Shown: positions 45,365 through 55,211 of the stretch, piece by piece
Numbering within the stretch: position 1 is the first letter of the stretch
Layout of the letters: every line of letters begins with the position of its first letter
DNA from: an uncultured Polaribacter sp.
GTDB taxonomy: Bacteria > Bacteroidota > Bacteroidia > Flavobacteriales > Flavobacteriaceae
Direction: 5' to 3'
DNA length: 64,000 bases
Assembly (NCBI GenBank): GCA_943788045.1
Contig: CALSOT010000007.1
Span: forward strand, 62,001-126,000
Made by a program: the position numbers and the translations under genes
The notes under the pieces: model-generated
The model's database searches: none
Told to the model about the DNA's origin: nothing
The model's input: the letters and a program-made list of their open reading frames with translations, nothing else

Positions 45365-47369
45365 ATGAAAGCATTATCAAAATCACGTTTTAAACAAGGC
45401 TTAGAATGCCCCAATAAGCTGTATTTTTCAAATAATAAACAGGTATTTCACAACGTAAAAAATGAAGATCCTTTTTTACAAGCTTTAGCCAGCGGTGGTT
45501 TTCAGGTAGAGGAGTACGCGCGTTTACAATATCCAGGAGGAGTCTTAATAGAAGATCCAGAGGATAGAGAAAACTACGATTACCAAGATTTAGCAAATCA
45601 AACTTCCGAGCTATTAAAACAAGAAAATGTAGTAATCTATGAAGCCGCTTTTTATATAGATGATTTATTTATAAGAACAGATGTTCTTGTTAAAAAAGGC
45701 ACTCATATTCAGCTCATAGAAGTTAAGGCAAAATCTATTGACTCAAGCCAGCCTTATAATTTTGTAGGAAAGTCAAAAAAAATAGTGAGCAGCTGGAAGC
45801 CCTATCTTTTTGATTTGGCTTTTCAAGTCTATGTAGCCCAATGTTGCCTGCCTGACTATACAATTACTCCTTATTTATGTCTGGTTGATAAAACAAAATC
45901 TGCAACTGTAGATGGATTAAATCAGTTTTTTAGAGTTAGTAAAGATTCGAATAGCAGAACAGGAGTGACTACAACATTTAAGGAAGTTGGTCAGCTAGGT
46001 GCAAATATATTACATCAAGAAAACTTATCTGAAGTAGTTTCAAAAATCCATAACGGAGATTACAAATATTACGATAATTTAAACTTTCACGAGGCAGTTA
46101 AATTATTGTCAGAAATTAGAATGCAAAATTATTATCCAAACTGGCCTGCTCAATTTTCGGCTTGTAAAAAATGTGAATTCAAAAAAGATGACAGCGAGGA
46201 TGGTAAGAAAAAACAATCTGGTTTTGAGCATTGTTTTAAAACACAATACCACTGGACCGAACAAGATTTTAAAAAATCCAATATTTTTAATGTTTGGGAT
46301 TTAAAAGACCCAAAGTTAATGCAGCAAGGATTGTTGTTTAAATCACAGCTAACGCCTGAGGATATTAAATACAAAGAAGCGGCTGGAAAACTTGATCGAA
46401 CAGAGCGTCAGTGGTTGCAAATCGAAAAAGAACGCGATAATGACTTTACCGAGTTTATAGATATAGAGGGTTTAAAAGCCGAAATGAATACTTGGGTATA
46501 TCCACTTCATTTTATTGATTTTGAAACCTCTACAGTACCTCTACCGTTTCATACGGGCCGTAAACCTTATGAACAAATAGCCTTTCAGTTTTCACATCAT
46601 ATTTATCATGAAGATGGCCGTATAGAACATGCAAATGAATATATTAATACTCACCGCAGGTGAGTTTCCAAATTTTGAATTTGTTGAATCTTTGCAACAA
46701 GCCTTATCAGAAGATGAAGGAACTATTTTTAAATTTGCCACGCATGAAAATACAATACTCAATGCCATTAGAGCGCAATTGAAAGCTAGTAATGCCCCAA
46801 ACAAAGAATCGCTTGTTTCATTTATAGAATCTATTAGTCATAATACAGAAAACAATCCAGACCCTTGGATAGTGCCGCTAAGAAAACAAAATCAGGGTAC
46901 ACGAGATATGGTAGATCTCTGTAAAGTAGTTAAAAATTACTACTACAATCCTCATACTTTTGGTTCAAACTCGATTAAAAAAGTGCTCCCTGCCGTATTA
47001 AAGTCGAGCCAGTTTGTTCAAGAAAAATACAGTAAACCTATTGGAGCCATTGCGGTGAGCAGTAAAAACCTTCCAGATGATCATATTTGGCTAACAAAGC
47101 AGGAGAACGAAATTATTAGTCCCTACAAAACCTTACCTCCAGTATATGACAATATAAGTCAAGACGAGATTGAGACCAGATTGTCTAACATTGATAATAT
47201 TGATGATGGAGGTGCTGCACTAACAGCCTATGGTAAAATACAATATACCGATATGACTGAAAAGGAAAGAGAAGACATATCAGACGCATTAAAACGCTAT
47301 TGCGAGCTAGATACGTTGGCGATGGTCATGATTTATGAGCATTTAAAATCTTTACTAATAAAAATTTAA
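45365..47369 (+). pseudogene. Cas4-like nuclease fused to a DUF2779/DEDD-exonuclease-like domain, one frameshift
   Basis: About 667 codons in two frames joined near 46650. The N-terminal part has a RecB/Cas4-type PD-(D/E)XK site (IRTDVLVKKG...LIEVKAKS; Asp106, Glu119, Lys121). Four cysteines are placed as in Fe-S nucleases: Cys15 (GLECPNKLYF) and Cys268, Cys271, Cys291. The C-terminal DUF2779 region starts with PLHFIDFETSTVPLPF, whose DxE resembles the first motif of DnaQ-like exonucleases, and ends RYCELDTLAMVMIYEHL, matching a later D motif. It would thus combine two nucleolytic domains. Same strand and close to the ligase cassette. Confidence 0.82.
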
Positions 47370-47373
47370 TTAA

Positions 47374-47478
47374 ATGAAAAATCAATTTGCAAACGACAAA
47401 GAATTTATGCTCGCTTTACTCGCATATAATGGAACCTATTTGGAACATGAAAGATTAAGGAAATTTACTTATATTTAA
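47374..47478 (+). pseudogene. Short fragment, 34 codons
   Basis: Encodes MKNQFANDKEFMLALLAYNG and ends KFTYI. 'FANDKEFMLALL..NG..LE' is weakly like one DUF4116 repeat. Probably the truncated start of a lost gene, 4 bp after the DUF2779 stop. Confidence 0.35.
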
Positions 47479-47496
47479 ATTCAATAAACGAAACAA

Positions 47497-48102
47497 ATGG
47501 CAAGAAAAGCAGAATTTTCAATCAATGGGCTAAGCGTAATGGCAGAGCTCAAAAAAGTAGACCGAAAAAAGATTTATGGCTGGTCTACCATAGAGGTGTT
47601 TGATCAAAATGGTAGTAAGTGTAAGCTAGCAGGTTTGGCAGAAGGGCAGTATGTGATGCCTTCTGGGTCTTCTGCACTAGTTTCCTTAAATGCAAAAGGG
47701 GAAGCGGTTTCAAAAAGTACATTGGTGGGTGTAGACAGCGACGGGAAAAAGGTAGAAAAAGTACCCTCTATTTATGACCAAAAAGTGATACTACGAGAAG
47801 CCACTGTAGATGAATATTTGTCTATGGCTGTAAAATCTGTGTATCAATTGCAGATTGATGAGAATAAGGAAGCCTTACTCAGCAGATCTTAATAGCGGCA
47901 AGATATACTACTTTGTATTTAATTACAGAGCAGATTATGAGGGCGATGATGCCTTTTTAATTAGTAATGGAACCGATGTATTTGCCATTACAGGGATGAA
48001 GTCTGACTCTAGAATTTATTGGTCTTCGAAGATAATGAACAAGAGTTAGTTCCTGAAGAGGCCGAAGCAGTGGAAGACGATATGGATTTTGCAATGTTTT
48101 AA
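47497..48102 (+). pseudogene. First gene of the ligase cassette, unknown protein with two frameshifts
   Basis: About 200 codons. MARKAEFSINGLSVMAELKK and KIYGWSTIEVFDQNGSKCKL start a beta-rich domain. After a shift near 47875 it reads ADLNSGKIYYFVFNYRADYE, and after another near 48010 it reads FEDNEQELVPEEAEAVEDDM and ends DFAMF. The C-terminus is very acidic and ends in an aromatic residue. Such tails are typical of SSB-like proteins that recruit partners; this is only a resemblance. It precedes the next cassette gene by 10 bp. Local G+C is higher than in the rest of the island. Confidence 0.6.
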
Positions 48103-48112
48103 TTAAACAAAT

Positions 48113-48859
48113 ATGATTAGATATATAAAATTAGCCAACGATAAAAAAAGAGATGCCGAGATCACCTTTAGATCTCTAAATCCAAAGCCATCTGTTACTA
48201 TGGTTATGGAATCTGGAGATAAGGTGATTACTAAACGTGTGGTAAAAGGCACTTCCCTAGACCAGCACACAAACCCTTACTTGCCAAGTATAATGAAAAA
48301 CCCAAAGAGGGTGTTGATTTTCAGATGCAACTTGCATCAAAACTAGCAGAAGATCTTATTGCCAGTGATCCAGAATCTGACTTGGAACTTACCGGTAAAT
48401 TCATTGAGGATGTATCTAGAGTGTATATTAACGAGGATGAAAAGCCGGTGTTTAGTGTTAAAAAAACTGAAAAGATTTTTTCTCCCACTGCCGAGCTCAA
48501 AGAAGAGCGAGAACCCAAGTACAACGATAGTAATATAACAGGTGAAAGTATTGTAAACTGGACGGGAAAACTAATGCCTAAGGCTAAGATTTACAATAAG
48601 CTGGTATTTCATAAAAAATACCAATTAAAGCACATAAACGGGCTTACTTATGATTTTCTGTTTGACATGGCCAAACAACTCGCCGATAAAGACGCTATGA
48701 TGATGATGGGTGCTGGAGCTTCCGGTAAAGAACCTCTTGGTGATGAATGATGGTGGCAAGCCTTACAGAGCCTTTTTAGAGGGTAGAATAAAAGGAGACA
48801 AATACTGTTTAATCCTTCACCTTACCGACCAGGAGTTAAAACCATTACCAACAGAATAA
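48113..48859 (+). pseudogene. Second gene of the ligase cassette, unknown protein with two frameshifts
   Basis: About 248 codons. Pieces: MIRYIKLANDKKRDAEITFR..., then after loss of one G near 48285 AKYNEKPKEGVDFQMQLASK ... GLTYDFLFDMAKQLADKD, then after a shift near 48745 MNDGGKPYRAFLEGRIKGDK ... LTDQELKPLPTE. Not recognised. The final part resembles a compact beta-domain. It lies between the acidic protein and the ligase with gaps of 10 and 12 bp, so the three genes act together. Confidence 0.6.
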
Positions 48860-48871
48860 TTTTTTATTGAA

Positions 48872-50216
48872 ATGAAAGAAACCGCACAAAAATACAAACG
48901 CCAAACGGCATCCAGGTATCTGCCTGTTGGAGCCCAGGAGATTACCTCAAAGATCATGGAGGCAGAATCTTACGGGGTGTCTACCAAACACGATGGCCAC
49001 TTTTATCTTCTAAGTTTTGATGGTAAAAATGCAACACTTACAAACCATGGAGGTACTGTTATTGATGATTTACCGCTACTAAAAGAAGCCTCATCGTTAC
49101 TTAAAGGTACATGTAAAGATATTGTGTTAGCAGGAGAATTATATCTGCACAAAGAAGGCGGGCGTACCCGTTCTTTTGATATGACAGCAGCCTTAGATGA
49201 TACATCTGCAGCTATTTACTTTGCAGCATTTGATTTGCTTAGCCTTGACGGAGAACAGGTCTCTCTGGATATCAAGGCGCTTGATCAAAAGCTTAACGCT
49301 GTGTTGTCTGGAGGGAAATCTATACATGCAGTTAAAAACAGCTTTGTAGAAAGCAGAAAAGACATTGCTGAGCTCTATAAAGAAATTGTAGAAGACGGCG
49401 GTCAAGAAGGAATTGTAGTGCGTTCTCACAACGGCCCAACCTATAAAATAAAACCACTAATTACCCTGGATGCTGTTATTTTAGGTTTTGCAGAAGGTCA
49501 AGGAAGCAGAGCCGGAATGCTCAAAGAAGTGCTGGTAGGCTTGTGTGTAGCAAAAGATGAGTACATACTTCTTAACCAAAGTAGGGAATGGCTACAGCGA
49601 AGATGAGCGTATAAAACTACTCAAGGAACTAGAAAAGAAAAAAGTAGATTCTGGTTATATTGAGGTATCTGGATCTAACGTGGCTTTTACCATGGTAGCA
49701 CCCAATCAGGTGGTAGAGTTTAGTTGTTTGGATGTGTTTGGAGAAAACTCAAAAGGGGCTATTTCTAAAATGTGTTTGAGCTATAAAGACGGCACCTATA
49801 CAGCCATGGGTAAACAGCCAATGGCTAGTGTAATTTCTCCGGTATATGTTAAAATGCGTACAGACAAAAAACCAAATACAGATGATGCGGGCTTGTCTCA
49901 AATCACGAAGATTATTTCTTTGGACAAAAATGCTGCTGAAAAAGTAGATTTGAAGAAAAGCGAGATTCTTTCCAGAGAAGTGTATGTAAAACAAAGCAAA
50001 GGCACCAAGATGGTACGCAAGTTCATGGTTTGGAAAACCAATAAGGAAGCAACTGGAGAGTATCCAGCCTATGTATATCATTATACAGACTTTAGCGCTG
50101 GTAGGGCAGAAATGCTTAAAAAAGAGATTAAAGTGTCAGATTCTAAAAAACAGATTGAAGAGATTTTTGCTGCAGAGGTATTAAAGAATGTAAAGAAGGG
50201 ATGGGAGAAAGTTTGA
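48872..50216 (+). pseudogene. ATP-dependent DNA/RNA ligase-like nucleotidyltransferase, one frameshift
   Basis: About 448 codons. Motif I is KHDG with the adenylated Lys39 (VSTKHDGHFYLLSF), followed by LAGELYL (Glu89), FAAFDLLSLDGEQV (motif III), EGIVVRS (motif IV) and YKIKP (motif V), i.e. a complete adenylation domain. A one-base slip near 49570 separates a C-terminal region (EYILLTKVGNGYSEDERIKL ... FSAGRAEMLKKEI) of about 215 residues. It starts where the OB fold is expected and is larger than usual. The sequence is far from housekeeping LigA and from LigD. Its neighbours are two unknown genes and two nucleases. Role in nucleic-acid repair or defence is inference. Confidence 0.8.
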
Positions 50217-50289
50217 TATTGAAAGTAAAAGAGATTTCTTAGAATATTGAATTACAAAATACGGACTTTAAAAAAAGGTTTTTTAAAAT

Positions 50290-51045
50290 ATGGAAAAAGA
50301 GGAGTTTGTTGATAAACTATTTATTGCTTTACAAAGATTAAGCTCTGGGGCTCAAAAAAGAGTGTTAGAGGATATGAGGAGACTTAACAGTTCCATATTA
50401 TGCAAGGAGCATAGGGTTTATGATGTAAATAAAGAAAAACCAATTGCAAGGTATGGTCGTCCTATTTGTGAAATGTTGTTAAGGAAGCTTTCAAAATCTA
50501 AATGTGTTCCTTTAGAAGATGATATAAATTGGTCAATTACGAAGGGTAAAAGAAAGAATTATATAGAGGTTAGACGAGCATTAAAACACCTGATGGTATT
50601 TGCAGCTTCATATTACTTGGAGACTAAGGATAAGGAATTTATGGAATGTTTTTTAAATACTTTAAATTCGAATCAAGATAGCTTGGTTAAAAGCACAGCT
50701 CCGATAATGTATAAATCTATTACGCCCGGAAATAAATTGAATGTTGGGAAACGTTCTGCAACGTCAAAGAATACCAAGGATAAGGGCTTCACTAAAGAAC
50801 ATAATATACCTACTAAGTTTATATACGATGCCATAAAGAAAGCTGTCTTTAATAATGATGTAATTGATATGTTTGATTTGATAATGAAAGACAATTTTCA
50901 AGTTTTATTAAATTCGGATGATGATGAAAAGTTAAATAAAGCCGGATTAAGATCGAAGATGCCAGTAGGATGGAAGTTTGGGGATGATCCATTTGCACGC
51001 TACGTTAAAGGAGGTATTGATCTTAATTCTTTAAAAAAGGTATAG
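50290..51045 (+). CDS. Unknown protein with an HNH-like C-terminal pattern
   Basis: 251 residues, basic, cytoplasmic. The C-terminal half (GFTKEHNIPTKFIYDAIKKA, then a gap and DDDEKLNKAGLRSKMPVGWK) has the spacing of an EHxxP...N.AGLR..MP motif that I have seen in HNH-like nucleases; the exact family is not recognised. Four residues before that stretch are lysine-rich. Nuclease or toxin activity is possible but not shown. Confidence 0.6.
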   Translation: MEKEEFVDKLFIALQRLSSGAQKRVLEDMRRLNSSILCKEHRVYDVNKEKPIARYGRPICEMLLRKLSKSKCVPLEDDINWSITKGKRKNYIEVRRALKHLMVFAASYYLETKDKEFMECFLNTLNSNQDSLVKSTAPIMYKSITPGNKLNVGKRSATSKNTKDKGFTKEHNIPTKFIYDAIKKAVFNNDVIDMFDLIMKDNFQVLLNSDDDEKLNKAGLRSKMPVGWKFGDDPFARYVKGGIDLNSLKKV

Positions 51046-51113
51046 TAGTTATGAAAATAATAAAAGAAATTTAAAACCATAAATTAACTATTAACAATAT
51101 AAATACAAAAAAA

Positions 51114-51623
51114 ATGAATTTAAAATTAAATTTTCAATTATCCATACCTCATAACTTGGATATATATGGTGGTAATATATCTTTAATCGATATCAAACCT
51201 CATTTTATGACACAAGATTTTTATTTATCAATTTCCGTTCTGGCGCCCAGTGAAAATGTAAGGAAATACGATCAAGTAAGTTTCGATTTGTCAAATGAAA
51301 ACTTAAAAAAAGGCAACTGTTCTTTAGATTTTAATGAAGATACCGCTCTATTTACAATTGATGCTGTATTTATACTTAAACCAAAGTCAAAATATACATC
51401 ATTAGTTAATAATCCAGATACCAAATGGGCATTTGGAGGAATTTCTATTTCTAAGGGAATATCTTCTTTTGAACATGACCTATCCCTTACTTGTAATAAT
51501 GTAAAAAGCCCTTTATATAATGCTGAAGTTGTTTCTGGCGGCAGTATTGAAGAGTTTTCTTATGAAAGACAAGAAAAATTGTTTCAGTCAAAATACCACC
51601 TTTTAAATACTGAAGTTAGCTAG
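51114..51623 (+). CDS. Orphan protein of unknown function
   Basis: 169 residues, beta-rich, no signal peptide, no known motif. One of a run of small plus-strand genes (50290-56343) of similar size and charge. The ATG at 51114 follows an A-rich leader normal for the phylum. Confidence 0.55.
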   Translation: MNLKLNFQLSIPHNLDIYGGNISLIDIKPHFMTQDFYLSISVLAPSENVRKYDQVSFDLSNENLKKGNCSLDFNEDTALFTIDAVFILKPKSKYTSLVNNPDTKWAFGGISISKGISSFEHDLSLTCNNVKSPLYNAEVVSGGSIEEFSYERQEKLFQSKYHLLNTEVS

Positions 51624-51668
51624 TCTAATCTGGGGTTGAGGTTTGTTGAAATTGAAAATAAATAAATT

Positions 51669-52226
51669 ATGAAGTATACAGTTAAAACATCAGGGAAAAT
51701 TTGTCATTATCAGTTTTCTAATATTAAGGAAATAGAGGTTAATGACATTGAGTTTGGAGAAATGGATTATCACGAATTAGAAGAGACCTTTCTTTTGGAT
51801 AAATGTTCTGTTGAAAATGAGAAGATTAGTATAGATGATGAAATTGAATTCGAGATTTATGATGAAACAAATAATTTAATTCTAGAATTTAACTCGAGTG
51901 ATATTACCCAAAATGATGATGGTGGTGCTTGTTTTTGCCCAGAACCACAGTATAATGAGGAGTATGAAAATTGTTTGGGGTCTTTTCAGTATTTTAAAGG
52001 GGAAGGTCCAGTTTTTGAACTAGAATCAGAAGAAGAATTAAAAATTGAGAATTTTAGTTACAGTTTAATGATTTTAGAACTTGACGATGGAGAAATATCA
52101 TTAATGGATAGTTTTTATTTTATTAATAAAAACATAGAAAATATAGATTCAGGTGTTTCACAGGGTACACATAGACTTGTTAAAATCTGGAAACAAAATG
52201 GTGAAGTCATAGATGTTAATGGATAA
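51669..52226 (+). CDS. Acidic orphan protein, distant relative of the 55212 product
   Basis: 185 residues, very acidic (many DE/EE pairs), no signal or membrane segment. YSLMILELDDGEISLMDSFY and the GPVFELESEEELKIENF region have the same order as GYIEGPDSEWEFIDSLYYKG in the protein at 55212, suggesting a weak paralogy. Size and charge are like immunity proteins of polymorphic-toxin arrays; no match can be claimed. Confidence 0.5.
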   Translation: MKYTVKTSGKICHYQFSNIKEIEVNDIEFGEMDYHELEETFLLDKCSVENEKISIDDEIEFEIYDETNNLILEFNSSDITQNDDGGACFCPEPQYNEEYENCLGSFQYFKGEGPVFELESEEELKIENFSYSLMILELDDGEISLMDSFYFINKNIENIDSGVSQGTHRLVKIWKQNGEVIDVNG

Positions 52227-52231
52227 AATAT

Positions 52232-52726
52232 TTGATTAAACTTATGATAACAGAAAAACAAAAATTATTCCTTAGACTCAAAATAGTAGAAGGTAAAAAA
52301 TATGATGAAATTCAAGAGATTCTTGACAAGTCTAGAAAAGCATTAGGCTTTTGGTGGAAAGATTTGAAAACTGAGAGTAATGCTTTGAGAATAGTCGTTG
52401 ATAAATGGAAAAAAAAGTGTCCTGAAATTGATTTTGATAAATTTGAAAACTGGTTTGAAAATACAATACGAGAGTGTCATTATTGTAAAGTAACTGAGAG
52501 TAAAACAAACCAGTTATGGGTTAAGTATCCTGATTTAACAAAAAGAAAACGTGGTAGGACATTAGAGATTGAAAGATTAGAACCAAATAAACATTATTCT
52601 GAAACTAAGAATTTAGTATTTGCTTGTTACTGGTGCAACAATGCAAAGACAGACACTTTTAGTGAGAAAGAATTTATGAAAGTAGGAAAAGTCATTAATG
52701 AAATCTGGACAAATAGACTTAAATAA
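52232..52726 (+). CDS. HNH endonuclease-like protein with N-terminal HTH
   Basis: 164 residues; start at 52232 or at the ATG 52244. The C-terminal half has two zinc-type pairs, ECHYC (Cys82, Cys85) and FACYWCNNAK (Cys132, Cys135), around a LEIERLEPNKHYSETKNLVF segment, the layout of Zn-finger-containing HNH domains. The N-terminal GKKYDEIQEILDKSRKALGF is like a sigma-region-4 helix-turn-helix. It follows the acidic protein by 5 bp, so the two could form a toxin-antitoxin or effector-immunity pair (inference). Confidence 0.75.
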   Translation: MIKLMITEKQKLFLRLKIVEGKKYDEIQEILDKSRKALGFWWKDLKTESNALRIVVDKWKKKCPEIDFDKFENWFENTIRECHYCKVTESKTNQLWVKYPDLTKRKRGRTLEIERLEPNKHYSETKNLVFACYWCNNAKTDTFSEKEFMKVGKVINEIWTNRLK

Positions 52727-52736
52727 ATCAAATAAT

Positions 52737-53105
52737 ATGGGATACTACATAGGAATAAATACGGGAGATTTGGAAGATACCGTTGAGGATTATATTATTA
52801 AAAATAGTTTGGATGGAGACCCTGATGATTTATGGTCTCAAAATGGCTGGGGATTCTTTGAGGAACTAAGCACAATTACTTATGATAATGAAGCTCTCTT
52901 TAGTGACCTAGAACTTGAGGGGATAACAACTATTATACCCTCTACAAACTCTAATTTCAAAAAGCTTATTGATTTATGCTATGAGCATGGAGCTATTTTT
53001 TTTAATGAAAAATACCAAGAAATAACACGAGATGAATGGAAAAAATATGTTATAGATTCAATAGCATGTACTATTAGCATAGCTGAGTGTGAACCAGAGG
53101 GCTAA
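52737..53105 (+). CDS. Small acidic orphan protein
   Basis: 122 residues from the ATG at 52737 (MGYYIGINTGDLEDTVED); an in-frame ATG at 52698 would overlap the HNH gene and is less likely. Acidic, no membrane segment, no known family. Encoded 10 bp after the HNH-like gene. Confidence 0.5.
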   Translation: MGYYIGINTGDLEDTVEDYIIKNSLDGDPDDLWSQNGWGFFEELSTITYDNEALFSDLELEGITTIIPSTNSNFKKLIDLCYEHGAIFFNEKYQEITRDEWKKYVIDSIACTISIAECEPEG

Positions 53106-53151
53106 TTGCGATGTTCATTGATAATAAATCATTTTAAACTTAAAATAATCT

Positions 53152-53982
53152 ATGGAAATATCAGATTTAATCAAAAAACACTCCTTAAGTGCTATAGAAA
53201 AGGTTAAAAGAATCAATCCAAGCGCCTATTGGGATGATGTGAAGCTAGAAGATGTCTTAACCTACACTGAACTTGATTGGCTAAAAAATAATTTCACAAA
53301 TTTTAGTTTAAAAAAGTACTCCTCTCTCCTTGATTTAGACCTAACGGGTGTTCCTTGTGATGTTATCTGTGATGATTTTTTTGAATCTAAATCACTCCAA
53401 GATATTTCAAAATTAGGAGGGAAACTCAAGTTAAATAAATCGTTTTGTTCATTGATTAATTTAAAAAAATTGAATTTGGGTGCTGTACATATTACAAGCC
53501 TTCCAAAAGATTTCGGAAATTTAGTTCAACTGGAGGAATTACTTTTAAATGACACCAGTATTAAAAAATTACCCGCATCCTTTTCTAATCTTAGTTCTTT
53601 AAAAAAACTTGCAGTTTGGAAGAAATTAATCACTATTGATATTGATTTTCCGGACTCTTTACAAGAAATTGATTTCAGAGCAAATAAGCTATCGGAGATT
53701 CCTGAGAGCCTTTTTTTATTGCCTAAATTACAGCATTTGGATATTTCAGATAACCCATTTACTGAAATCCCATTTGTTAAGAATAATGCATTAAAAACCT
53801 TAAAAATTGCTAGAACACCCTTTGGTATATTTAAATCTAATATTTTAAAAGCCAAGCAATTTTATACAAGCTGTGAAATTGAGGACCCTGTAAAATATGC
53901 TGATGATAAAACCCTCTATTTATCTGCAACTAAAAAATATTATAGCAGCTCACATCCAACCGGTTATCATTCACATCATTAA
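53152..53982 (+). CDS. Leucine-rich-repeat protein
   Basis: 276 residues, cytoplasmic. Five or six LRRs are visible between about 95 and 235: LKKLNLGAVHITSLPKDFGN, LEELLLNDTSIKKLPASFSN, LQEIDFRANKLSEIPESLF, LQHLDISDNPFTEIP and LKTLKIARTPFGIF. The N-terminal 90 residues have no known motif. No signal peptide or T9SS domain, so unlike flavobacterial surface LRR proteins; a protein-binding role inside the cell is likely. Confidence 0.75.
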   Translation: MEISDLIKKHSLSAIEKVKRINPSAYWDDVKLEDVLTYTELDWLKNNFTNFSLKKYSSLLDLDLTGVPCDVICDDFFESKSLQDISKLGGKLKLNKSFCSLINLKKLNLGAVHITSLPKDFGNLVQLEELLLNDTSIKKLPASFSNLSSLKKLAVWKKLITIDIDFPDSLQEIDFRANKLSEIPESLFLLPKLQHLDISDNPFTEIPFVKNNALKTLKIARTPFGIFKSNILKAKQFYTSCEIEDPVKYADDKTLYLSATKKYYSSSHPTGYHSHH

Positions 53983-54015
53983 CTATATTTTAGTTAAAAA
54001 ACAAAATCAGATATT

Positions 54016-54975
54016 ATGGCAAATGAAATGAGAACGTTTATTAAAATCATTAGTAATAAAAAAGAAGTTTCGTATAAGTTACAAGAGCTATTTAGATACA
54101 GACAAGGCAACAATGAAGCAGATGCCCTTGATGTAATTAATTATATAAATGGAACAGAGTATTCTTTTTCAGATGAAACATCTAAAGAAAATTGGGATAA
54201 AGAAGTGGATTTCCCAACACCCGATACTTGGAATGAATTAATAGGTTCAAAGTGGTTATATGTAGATTATGTTCATGATGACCTTCCAAAGAATTGTAAT
54301 ATAGTAATTAGGTCTGCAAATTCAGTACCAATTCCATTCCTACAAACCCTTCACAGCATGCTATCCGAGATTGATAACAAGATTATCATAAAAGGAACCT
54401 ATGAAGATGAATCCTATGACCCAAGTGGTGCATTTATTTATGCAGGTACTAGCTATAGTAATATGGAAGATTTGGATGAAATATACAATCAAGAAAAAGC
54501 ATTTGAGGATGATTTCTACAATGAGAAATGGCAGGATAAGTTATTTAAACTTGAACAAGTGTTAGTAGAGATCTATTTAAAATCTATAAAAGTTGTTCAA
54601 AAAAACGCTGATGAATCCATTAAACCAGACGACCTAGTAAAAAAATCAGTTCCAGTGATTGTGTATGTAAATCATAAAAATGTTGAGAAATATTACAACA
54701 CATTTTCAAATTTATTAAATGAAAATAAATTCAATTTTATAGTTTTAGATAAAAGTAAATATTGGTCTTCTTATATATTTGACTCTACAAAAGCTGTTAT
54801 CAATTTAAAAAGTTTAAAAAAAATTATAAAAAAGTGTATTCCTTCTGCCGAATTTTATGAAGACTTTTTTGAATTGGATAAAATAAAAAACTCTACACTA
54901 AAAGTAAATCCTTCTGAGGAAAATTCCGCTTTATTTGAATGCTTACAAATTACAATTCCTTTTGAAAAATTATAA
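54016..54975 (+). CDS. YubB-like protein with a C-terminal extension
   Basis: 319 residues. The N-terminal ~190 residues are paralogous to the protein at 42417: ELIGSKWLYVDYV parallels ENLGSKWTTLYD, and KGTYEDESYDPSGAFIYAG parallels VTYEDETYSPVGAVVIKG. The C-terminal ~120 residues (VPVIVYVNHKNVEKYYNTFS ... FFELDKIKNS) are a separate domain without a known match. The two paralogues lie 11 kb apart in the same island. Confidence 0.6.
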   Translation: MANEMRTFIKIISNKKEVSYKLQELFRYRQGNNEADALDVINYINGTEYSFSDETSKENWDKEVDFPTPDTWNELIGSKWLYVDYVHDDLPKNCNIVIRSANSVPIPFLQTLHSMLSEIDNKIIIKGTYEDESYDPSGAFIYAGTSYSNMEDLDEIYNQEKAFEDDFYNEKWQDKLFKLEQVLVEIYLKSIKVVQKNADESIKPDDLVKKSVPVIVYVNHKNVEKYYNTFSNLLNENKFNFIVLDKSKYWSSYIFDSTKAVINLKSLKKIIKKCIPSAEFYEDFFELDKIKNSTLKVNPSEENSALFECLQITIPFEKL

Positions 54976-54993
54976 TTATTTTAATTTAAACTT

Positions 54994-55146
54994 TTAGTCT
55001 GATAACTTTTCCCATTCATTCCAAACTTTTCCAAGAGAATCCCTAAAGGGTTCTACTTGAACCTGATTGTCTTCAAGTTCATCTAACAAGCCTTCTATAG
55101 TATCTAATCTAGATTCTATTGCTGCTATTAAATCTTCTTTACTCAT
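54994..55146 (-). CDS. 50-residue acidic protein
   Basis: A short minus-strand frame beginning MSKEDLIAAIESRLDTIEGL and ending WEKLSD; it has a heptad-like pattern and a tryptophan-rich end. ATG and stop are clean and the reading is protein-like, the only minus-strand gene between 50 and 56 kb. Function unknown. Confidence 0.5.
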   Translation of the reverse strand: MSKEDLIAAIESRLDTIEGLLDELEDNQVQVEPFRDSLGKVWNEWEKLSD

Positions 55147-55211
55147 AATTTTATATATTTATGTGAATTTAATAAAAATCAATTACTTCTCTACATAGTA
55201 AAATAATATTC

